Both the position numbers and the translations under genes were made by a program. The notes beneath the pieces were generated by a model that saw nothing but the letters and a program-made list of their open reading frames with translations, searched no databases and was not told the origin of the DNA. From positions 1-64,000 of the forward strand of contig PXRM01000003.1 of NCBI GenBank assembly GCA_003020985.1: a stretch of DNA of 64,000 nucleotides, read 5' to 3'. Shown here one piece after another: positions 58,000 through 64,000 of the stretch. Each line of letters opens with the position of its first letter. Position 1 is the stretch's first letter. The DNA comes from Halobacteriales archaeon QS_4_70_19. Its GTDB lineage: Archaea; Halobacteriota; Halobacteria; Halobacteriales; Haloarculaceae.

Positions 58000-58128
58000 T
58001 CAGGTGGGCCGCGCACAGGCGTTCGCGTAGCCGCGCTCGCAGAGGAGCCGGCGGGCGACCCGCTCCGGGGCGTCACGGTAGTCGGTGCGACAGACTGCAC
58101 GGCGGTCGTCGGTGGAGCCTCCGATCAC
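58000..58128 (-). CDS. Candidate 42-residue protein or gene tail
   Basis: From a GTG at 58128 the frame reads IGGSTDDRRAVCRTDYRDAP and ERVARRLLCERGYANACARP with haloarchaeal codon use, ending in a TGA at 58000-58002. Three Cys are present. It lies in the 183-base gap between cdd and the large hydrolase gene. It could be a genuine small protein or the remains of a longer one. The family is not recognised. Confidence 0.35.
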   Translation of the reverse strand: MIGGSTDDRRAVCRTDYRDAPERVARRLLCERGYANACARPT

Positions 58129-58155
58129 GTACCGGGTCCGGGACCACTCCCCACG

Positions 58156-60348
58156 TCAGCCGTCGAAGCCGGTCCCGATACCGACGACCGTGTTAGTGTC
58201 CTGGGTGCCGGGGACGGCCACCCACTCGTCGCTGCCGGGCGGGCTGACCTCTGCCGGGCCGAACGTGTCCCGGCCCGGGGAGGACGGGGCCTCCACGAAG
58301 TAGTCGGCCGACACGCTCGTCCCGGTCCCCGCGAGGGTGACCAGGGTGCGCCCGTCGTCAAGCGTCTCCGTCGCCGCCACGTCGCCCCCCACGACCTCCC
58401 AGCCCGCCGGGACGGTGTCGCGGAGCCGGACCGCGCGCTCGGCGCTCGCCGACAGCGAGACCTGGTTCGTCGCGCCCGCGGTGAAGACGCTGCCGTCGTC
58501 CGTTCGCTCGCCCTCCACCGCGAGCGTCTCGGGCGAGTCGGCGACCGGGAGTCGGAGGGCCGTCCCGCCGGGGCGGTTCGGCGCGCCGAGTACGACCTCG
58601 TTCGTCGGCCGGCCGTCCGGGTCGTTCAAGCACCAGTCGCGGTTGTCTGACGCGACGACCAGTCCCACCCGCGACCCGTCGCTGAACACGTAGTCCGCGT
58701 CCCAGAACTCGACCGGCGCCCGGTACGGCTCTCCGACCGGCACCGGCTCGGACGTGTCCAGCCCGTTCCGGTTCCGGGCGTTGAGGAATCCGCGGGTCGC
58801 CACCTCCACGGAGCCGTCCGGGAACCGCTCGTAGAGGACGGGCGTGAAGTGGACGGAGTCGGCCGTCGAACTGGCCAGCAGGTCCAGTTGCGGCGCGCGC
58901 CACTCCCCGAGCGGGACGCTCCCCGTGACCCGGAGGCGGTCCGCCAGCGCCGCGGACTCGAACTTGAGGTGGTTGTGGGCGCTCCCGTCGGTGGCAAACA
59001 TCTCCTCCTCGGTCAGCGGCGGCGCCGTGTCCGTGTACGTCGGTGCTCCGTCGCCGACGAGTGCGAGCGCACGCTGGCCGGCATCGGCCCGCGTCAGGGC
59101 GAACCGCTCCACCTGCGTTCCGCGCGGCGGTAGCTCCTCGTGCTGGAGGCGCTCGCCCGTGCTGACCTGCGTGTCCACGCGCGGGATGTCCGTGACGCCG
59201 GTGTCGATGCCCTGCAGGAACTGGTCGAACCAGGCGTGGCGCACGTCCTGCGCGTCCGCGAAGTTCGAGTCCGTGTGGGGCCACTGGCCCATCACGAGCT
59301 TCTTCGGGACGGTGTCGGGCAGCGCGTCGAAAAAGCGCGTCGAGTCCCAGTGCTTGACGTTGTGGTCGAGCCAGCCCGCCTCCAGGAACACCGCGCAGTC
59401 GACGTTCTCGGCCCGCCGGCGGTAGTCCCGGCGCTCCCAGAACTCGTCGTACACCGGGTCGTACTCGTAGGCCCGCTCGGTGTGCTCGACGCCGTCACAG
59501 GGGGCGAACCGGCGCTCGTTCGCCGCGGCGAACCGCCCCGGGTCCTGGACGTTCGCGCCGGGGACGAACCCGAAGCCGAGGTCGAACGCCAGCGGCGTGT
59601 CGAACCCCTCGTCCGTCGGGTACTCGTTGTTGAGGAAGTAGCGGATGCCGCCGCCGAAGGCGTAGTCGTACCAGCGGTCGATGGCCACCTGCGGGACGAT
59701 GGCCGCCAGATGCTCGGGGGCCTCCACGGCGGCCGCGAGCTGGGTCGTGCCGTCGTAGGAGGCGCCGATCATCCCGACGTTCCGGGTGCCCGCGCTCCCC
59801 CCGTCGCGGTCGGCGTACTCGCCGGCCGCGTCCGGCTCGCCACCGAGGTACTCGACCAGTTGCTTGCCGGTGAGTCGCTCGCGGTAGCCCCCGTAGTCGT
59901 AGCAGCCGCCGGAGTTCCGACAGCCGACCACGTCGAAGCTCGCCCGGGCGTAGCCCCGCGGGACGTAGTAGTCCGCCACCCCGTCGGCCGCGATGCTCGC
60001 GGCCTCGCTCTGCGGGCTCCGGATGTCGTTGTACGGCGAGTAGGTGAGGATGACGGGGACGTCCTTCACCATCTCGCCGTCGTCGTCGGTCGGCCAGATG
60101 ATCTCGCCGAACAGCGTCGGCGACTCCGCGGCCCCGCCCTTGGCCTCGGGCAGCGTGTAGCTCGTCTCCACGTAGTGCTGCTCGGCGGCGGCCATCCCGT
60201 ACTGGGGTTCGGTTTCGCCGCTCGCGGTCTCGTAGTCATCGTTCGGGACCGCCACGGCCTCCCCGGCCCCGGCGTCGGCGACGACCGTCGCGGCGCCCGC
60301 GTACCCTGCCACCCTGAGCAGGTCTCGGCGTGTAATGCGCTCTCGCAT
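58156..60348 (-). CDS. Large Tat-exported Xaa-Pro dipeptidyl-peptidase/CocE-like hydrolase
   Basis: The 730-residue protein starts with a Tat signal (ITRRDLLRVAGYAGAATVVA). The S15-type alpha/beta hydrolase domain has ILTYSPYNDIRSPQ, a cap region with four Cys (VGCRNSGGCYDYGGY plus FAPCDGVEH and VDCAVF) and the nucleophile Ser197 in MIGASYDGTTQLAA. A C-terminal beta-sandwich follows (around VHFTPVLYERFPDGSVEV). The last 120 residues form an added beta-rich, Ser/Thr-rich module (SLSASAERAVRLRDTVPAGW, possibly an NEW3-like or surface domain). The frame stays open far upstream, but sequence before the ATG at 60348 is not protein-like. The substrate is unknown. Confidence 0.88.
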   Translation of the reverse strand: MRERITRRDLLRVAGYAGAATVVADAGAGEAVAVPNDDYETASGETEPQYGMAAAEQHYVETSYTLPEAKGGAAESPTLFGEIIWPTDDDGEMVKDVPVILTYSPYNDIRSPQSEAASIAADGVADYYVPRGYARASFDVVGCRNSGGCYDYGGYRERLTGKQLVEYLGGEPDAAGEYADRDGGSAGTRNVGMIGASYDGTTQLAAAVEAPEHLAAIVPQVAIDRWYDYAFGGGIRYFLNNEYPTDEGFDTPLAFDLGFGFVPGANVQDPGRFAAANERRFAPCDGVEHTERAYEYDPVYDEFWERRDYRRRAENVDCAVFLEAGWLDHNVKHWDSTRFFDALPDTVPKKLVMGQWPHTDSNFADAQDVRHAWFDQFLQGIDTGVTDIPRVDTQVSTGERLQHEELPPRGTQVERFALTRADAGQRALALVGDGAPTYTDTAPPLTEEEMFATDGSAHNHLKFESAALADRLRVTGSVPLGEWRAPQLDLLASSTADSVHFTPVLYERFPDGSVEVATRGFLNARNRNGLDTSEPVPVGEPYRAPVEFWDADYVFSDGSRVGLVVASDNRDWCLNDPDGRPTNEVVLGAPNRPGGTALRLPVADSPETLAVEGERTDDGSVFTAGATNQVSLSASAERAVRLRDTVPAGWEVVGGDVAATETLDDGRTLVTLAGTGTSVSADYFVEAPSSPGRDTFGPAEVSPPGSDEWVAVPGTQDTNTVVGIGTGFDG

Positions 60349-60376
60349 GTGTGGACGACTGCCGCCGACCCACAAA

Positions 60377-60426
60377 GGGACTCTGACAAGCCCGTCAAAA
60401 CGGGACTCTGACAAGCCCGTCAAAAC
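60377..60426. repeat. Two tandem 25-bp repeats upstream of the S15 hydrolase
   Basis: The unit GGGACTCTGACAAGCCCGTC plus AAAAC occurs twice without mismatch, followed by the start of a third (GGGAC, then a base change). Each unit boundary forms the palindrome CCCGTCAAAACGGG. The array lies 29-78 bases before the hydrolase start codon, over the expected promoter, so it could be a tandem operator. Confidence 0.65.
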
Positions 60427-60602
60427 GGGACGCTGAATGCGGTCAAACAACCGTTCGGTGCTCCTCGGTAGCGTTCCCCGGACGCTCCCGCCGATGGTGG
60501 CACTGTTCGCTTCGCTCGGAGCGAGCGTGGTGGGACCGAGCGAACGCCTCGCGTTCGCGAGGGTCACCGCGGTCGTGAGCGAGGAGCGTAGCGACGAGCG
60601 AA

Positions 60603-60677
60603 CGAGCGCGGTGGGATTCGAACCCACGACCATCGGATTAGAAGTCCGACGCTCTCTCCAGGCTGAGCTACGCGCCC
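60603..60677 (-). tRNA. tRNA-Arg (anticodon UCU)
   Basis: The reverse complement folds fully. The acceptor is GGGCGCG with CGCGCTC (one G-T pair), the D arm includes TAGCTCAGCCTGG, and the anticodon stem is TCGGA/TCCGA with loop CTTCTAA giving TCT. The T arm is GTGGG-TTCGAAT-CCCAC. Length is 75 with no intron or encoded CCA. Confidence 0.95.
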
Positions 60678-60734
60678 TGTCGGCAGGCAGGGCCGCCGGG
60701 CGCAAAAGCGGTGTGGGTTCCGGCTGCGGGGGAC

Positions 60735-63536
60735 TTAGGCCTCTAGCTTCTGTTGCAGGACCTCGGGGGCCGCGGCCAGCGCGTCGTCGAGCGCGTCGGT
60801 GTCGGGCCCACCGCCCTGTGCGAAGTCCGGCGGGCCGCCACCGCCGCCGCCGACACGACCGGCGAGGTCGGCGACGACCTCGCCCGCGTTGATGCCGACG
60901 CTGTCCGGAATGGCGACGACGAAGGTCGCGCCGTCGACCCCCGACCCGATGACGGCGACCTTCCCCTCGTCGGCGAGCGCGTTCGCGGTCGCCCGGAGCT
61001 CGTCCATGTCGGCGTCGAGCCGCTGGACGACGGCCGTCGTCTCGCCGAGGTCGACCTCCTCGCCGGACTCCCCGCCCTGGGCGCGGGCCTCGGCGAGCTG
61101 CTCTTTCAGCTCCTCGATGCGCTTGCCCCGCTCCTTCCACTCCTCGAAGAACCGCTCGGCCGTCTCGGGCACCGCCTGCGGGTCCACGTCCAGCGTGTCG
61201 GCCGCGTCGTAGAGGGCGTCTTCGGTGCGCTGGGTGGCGTCGATGGCGGCGTCGCCGGCCGCGAAGACGAGCCGCTCGACGCCGTCCTGCACGCGCTCCG
61301 TCCCGACGACCTTGATCGTCCCGATCTCGCCGGTCCGGCTGACGTGGGTCCCGGCACAGGCCTGCACGTCCTGGCCGACCGTGATGACCCGGACCTCCGT
61401 CCCGGCCGGGATGCCGCCCTGGAACAGGTCGAAGCCGTACTTGCCCTGCGCGTCGTTCCGGTCGAGCCACTCCTGCTTGATGGAGACGTTCTCCCGGACG
61501 ATGTCGTTGGCCACCCGTTCGATGGCCCTGACCTCCTCCCGGTCGATGCGGTCGTAGTGGGTGACGTCCAGCCGCGATGACTCCACGCCCTTCTGCGCGC
61601 CGGCCTGCCGGACGTGGTCGCCCAGCACCTCGCGGGCGGCGTGGCCGACGATGTGGGTCGCGGTGTGGTGGGCCATCAGGCGCCGGCGGCGGGTGCCGTC
61701 GACCTGCCCGCGGACGAACTCCCCCTTCCCGGGGTCCTCGTCCGTCCGGTGGAGGACGACGCCGTCGACCTCCCGTACGTCCGTCACCTCGGCGGTGGCG
61801 TCGTCGTTCGAGAGCGTCCCGGCGTCGGCGGGCTGGCCCCCGCCCTCGGGGTAGAACATCGTCTGGTCGAGCGCCACGTCGTACAGCGTCTCGCCGTCCT
61901 CGCCCGCCTCCGGCCGCTCGTTGACGTCCAGCACGACGGCCTCGAACTCCGTCCGGTCGGGGTCCTCGTAGAACAGTTTCTCCGTCGCCGGCAGGTCAGC
62001 GACCCGCTCGTCGACCCCCTCGCCCTCCTCGCCGAAGGCGGCGCCGCCCCCGTGACGGGAGGCCACCAGCGAGTAGAAGTCGTCGGGGACCGCCACCTCG
62101 GCGCCGCGCTCGGCGGCGATCTCCTCGACCATGTCCGGCTGGATGCCGTGGCTGTCGTACAGCTCGATGACCTCATCCAGCGGGACGGGCTCGTCGCGGT
62201 CGGCGTACTCGTCGGCGAGCGCCTCGACCCGGCGGCCGCCCCGTTCCAGCGTCTCGCGGTACTTCTCGACCTCCGTCCGGACGATGTCGCGGATGGTGTC
62301 GCGGTTCCGGTAGTCCAGCCGCTCGGCCTGCATGTCCACGAGCTCGTCGAGCGGGGCGTCCACGCCCACGTCGTCGACGAGCCGTTTGGTACGGCGCAGG
62401 ACCATCCGCGCGAGGTAGCCCGTCCCCGCGTTGGAGGGGACGACGCCGTCGCCTAGCATGTACGCCAGCGTCCGGCAGTGGTCGGCGATGGCGTAGATGT
62501 CCTCCAGCGGCTCCATCAGCGCCTCCAGGCGCTCGACGTCGACGTCGAGCCGCTCGGCGATCTCCCGCCGGGCTGTCTCCATGTCCTCGGCCTCGTCGAT
62601 GTCCATCCGGCCCGCCAGCTTGGCCGACTGGTGGATCAGGTCCTCCTGGGCCTCCGTGTGCTCGATGCCGGCGTTCTCCTTCAGGAAGTCGATGGCCTCC
62701 GGGTAGACCGCCTCGTACACCGTGGGCGTCCCCTGGCTCATCCAGGTCCACCGCTCCAGCCCGTAGCCCGTGTCGACGATGTACGTGTCCATGGGGCTGT
62801 AGCGGTTGCCGTCCTTCAGCTCGTACTCCCCGTCGTGGTCCTGCTCCATCGACATGAAGACGAGCGTCGCCAGCTCGGCGCCCTTGTAGATGACCTCGAT
62901 GGCCGGCCCGGCGTTGCCGCCCCCGACCCACGGGTCCTCGATGTAGGTGATCTCCTCGACGTCGGCGCCCAGCTCCTCGAACAGGCCCTCGCAGAGCTCG
63001 ACGGTCCGGTCCTTCCAGTACACCTCGCCCTGGTAGGCGTACTGGTCGGGGTCCTCGATGTCCTCGCGGGCGTTGAACGCGTGGTGGGCCATCATCTCGA
63101 ACGCCATCGTGTGGCGCCCGGTCTTGCCGACGTTGTCGATGTCCTGCATCCGGATGCAGGGCTGGCTGATGGTCAGCGGGTTGGCCGGCGGCGGCGTCCT
63201 GCCCGAGGTGACCAGCGGCTGGAAGTCGTAGATGGACGCCTGGGTCAGGAGGACGTCGTCGCGCCAGCGGTTGGCGGCCACCGGGTACGGATCGATGCGC
63301 TCGTGCCCGTGCTCCTCGAAGTACGAGAGGAAGGCCTCCCGCATCTCCGAGAGCGAGTGCGACTCGGCGAAGCCGGGGTCGTCGATGAAGCCGTACTCCT
63401 CGCAGGGGGGCTCGCCGCACAGCTCGCGGTCCTCGTCGCGCGTCCAGAAGTGGTCCTCACAGCCCGGACACTCCTTCCGGACGAACCCCTCCTCCCGGAA
63501 GTATTCGAGTTGGTACTCCTCTGTGAGGTCGCTCAT
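60735..63536 (-). CDS. alaS: Alanyl-tRNA synthetase, archaeal type
   Basis: The 933-residue archaeal-form AlaRS has an N-terminal Cys motif ([20 protein letters not shown], then [10 protein letters not shown]). Class II core motifs include [20 protein letters not shown] and [20 protein letters not shown]. The editing domain has the HxxxH zinc site in [20 protein letters not shown] and the [13 protein letters not shown] motif. A C-terminal coiled-coil and a glycine-rich C-Ala domain follow ([20 protein letters not shown]). I chose the ATG at 63536 ([13 protein letters not shown]); a Met three codons earlier is also possible. It charges tRNA-Ala and hydrolyses mischarged Ser/Gly. Confidence 0.97.
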   Translation of the reverse strand: MSDLTEEYQLEYFREEGFVRKECPGCEDHFWTRDEDRELCGEPPCEEYGFIDDPGFAESHSLSEMREAFLSYFEEHGHERIDPYPVAANRWRDDVLLTQASIYDFQPLVTSGRTPPPANPLTISQPCIRMQDIDNVGKTGRHTMAFEMMAHHAFNAREDIEDPDQYAYQGEVYWKDRTVELCEGLFEELGADVEEITYIEDPWVGGGNAGPAIEVIYKGAELATLVFMSMEQDHDGEYELKDGNRYSPMDTYIVDTGYGLERWTWMSQGTPTVYEAVYPEAIDFLKENAGIEHTEAQEDLIHQSAKLAGRMDIDEAEDMETARREIAERLDVDVERLEALMEPLEDIYAIADHCRTLAYMLGDGVVPSNAGTGYLARMVLRRTKRLVDDVGVDAPLDELVDMQAERLDYRNRDTIRDIVRTEVEKYRETLERGGRRVEALADEYADRDEPVPLDEVIELYDSHGIQPDMVEEIAAERGAEVAVPDDFYSLVASRHGGGAAFGEEGEGVDERVADLPATEKLFYEDPDRTEFEAVVLDVNERPEAGEDGETLYDVALDQTMFYPEGGGQPADAGTLSNDDATAEVTDVREVDGVVLHRTDEDPGKGEFVRGQVDGTRRRRLMAHHTATHIVGHAAREVLGDHVRQAGAQKGVESSRLDVTHYDRIDREEVRAIERVANDIVRENVSIKQEWLDRNDAQGKYGFDLFQGGIPAGTEVRVITVGQDVQACAGTHVSRTGEIGTIKVVGTERVQDGVERLVFAAGDAAIDATQRTEDALYDAADTLDVDPQAVPETAERFFEEWKERGKRIEELKEQLAEARAQGGESGEEVDLGETTAVVQRLDADMDELRATANALADEGKVAVIGSGVDGATFVVAIPDSVGINAGEVVADLAGRVGGGGGGPPDFAQGGGPDTDALDDALAAAPEVLQQKLEA

Positions 63537-63780
63537 TGCGCACACGTGGCTGCGGTTCGGGCAAAAGGGTTCCGAACGGCCGGTTCGGCGGCAAACGACG
63601 CCGAGACGGTCGTTTCACCGCCGAGCGACGCTCGCAGCGCGTCGTTCCCTCGACCCGACGCGCTGCCCGGGACAGTATTTTCGAGCAAGATACATCTACT
63701 AAATGGTTGTTATATCCGTATGAAAGATAGGATCCGAATCCGCCGCGAATGAACGATATTCGACGCTTGTCCGGGGCGAA
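63537..63780. other. AT-richer region upstream of alaS
   Basis: The gap of 244 bases has a marked AT-rich part at 63675-63730 (ACTAAATGGTTGTTATATCC). It should hold the alaS promoter and the 3' end of the next minus-strand gene. No gene is seen. Confidence 0.4.
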
Positions 63781-64000
63781 TCACGGCTGTGGCGGCCCCT
63801 CGTCGTACGCGTCGAGCTCCCGGTAGAAGTTCAGCATCGCGAACTTGAGCTTCTCCGGGGAGACGTCGACCATCTCGGCGCGCTCCTCCTCCGGGAAGGT
63901 GTCGTGGACCGAGTACTGGCCGAGGCCGTCGGCGCGCGAGCGGGCGTATCGCTCGTCGACGAGCGCGCGCACCCCGAAGTCGTCGGGCGACCGGACCACC
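63781..64000 (-). CDS. C-terminal part of an unidentified protein
   Basis: The gene is cut by the window end; about 72 residues to the stop are visible (FGVRALVDERYARSRADGLG, then EEERAEMVDVSPEKLKFAML and a short acidic end). A GTG lies at 63999, but the frame is open to the edge, so the true start is probably outside. It is charged, helical and soluble. I do not recognise the family from this part. Confidence 0.55.
   Translation of the reverse strand, partial: VVRSPDDFGVRALVDERYARSRADGLGQYSVHDTFPEEERAEMVDVSPEKLKFAMLNFYRELDAYDEGPPQP

Noticed and set aside
60483-60602. Palindromic stretch before tRNA-Arg as a further repeat-family copy
   Set aside because: It has GAGCGA/TCGCTC palindromes like the repeats but lacks the ordered landmarks of families A and B.

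Overview
The window is a piece of a haloarchaeal (class Halobacteria) chromosome. The evidence is high G+C with strongly G/C-ending codons, very acidic proteins with Asp/Glu-rich tails, promoters with TATA-like boxes about 25-30 bases before start codons (leaderless or short-leader mRNAs), and archaeal informational genes: PAN ATPase, PolD large subunit with an intein, aIF2-beta, SRP54 and an archaeal-type AlaRS. I cannot name the genus. The first and last genes are cut by the window edges.

Layout. 1-3.6 kb: C-terminus of the proteasome ATPase PAN, a small winged-helix protein, a tandem-wHTH regulator, an SPFH/band-7 membrane protein and a DUF5813-type protein. 3.9-10 kb (minus strand): a compact lysine operon, dapA-dapB-dapD-lysA-dapF-dapE, the succinylated diaminopimelate route. 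10.4-24.1 kb: a mixed accessory stretch with a decayed ABC permease, an epimerase, two alpha/beta hydrolases, a GT28-like glycosyltransferase, an internally deleted NmrA-type gene, a haloalkane dehalogenase, a PQQ-type sugar dehydrogenase lipoprotein, an AI-2E family exporter, a DUF3592 membrane protein, an aminotransferase and a GIDE-like membrane protein. 24.2-25.7 kb: tRNA-Gln(CUG), aIF2-beta with a TRAM domain, and MptD. 25.8-35.8 kb (plus strand): the whole arginine pathway, argG-argH-argW-argX-argC-argB-argD-argE-argF, which uses the LysW/ArgW amino-group carrier protein. It is preceded by a short Arg-rich leader ORF and interrupted between argC and argB by a dispersed repeat. 35.8-38 kb: thiL, a gene-free stretch with two inverted repeat copies, and a PPC/DUF296 protein. 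38.1-43.3 kb: polC (PolD large subunit) with a 515-residue intein ending in Gln. 43.6-46.5 kb: an ABC-2 exporter pair and HtpX. 46.5-48.2 kb: an AT-richer island with one lipoprotein and remnants. 48.3-53.1 kb (minus strand): lipA-pdhA-pdhB-pdhC without an adjacent E3 gene. 53.2-64 kb: msrA, a GT87-type membrane glycosyltransferase, SRP54, an 82-bp palindromic MITE-like element abutting a frameshifted zinc-finger gene, cytidine deaminase, a large Tat-exported S15-family hydrolase, tRNA-Arg(UCU), alaS and a partial gene.

How the genes work together. The two amino-acid clusters are complementary: lysine is made from DAP intermediates, so the LysW-type carrier and its ligase here serve arginine. 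LipA supplies the lipoyl cofactor for the E2 subunit encoded next to it. Two families of dispersed hairpin repeats run through the intergenic spaces. All three copies of one family start within about 20 bases after a stop codon and point the same way as that gene, which suggests a 3'-UTR or termination role.

The observations most worth following are the Gln-terminated intein with its foreign-looking flanking C-extein (a probable homing co-conversion scar), the 3'-UTR repeat family, the palindromic MITE, the Arg-rich leader before argG, and several recent gene-decay events. I saw no CRISPR array, no rRNA and no intact insertion sequence.
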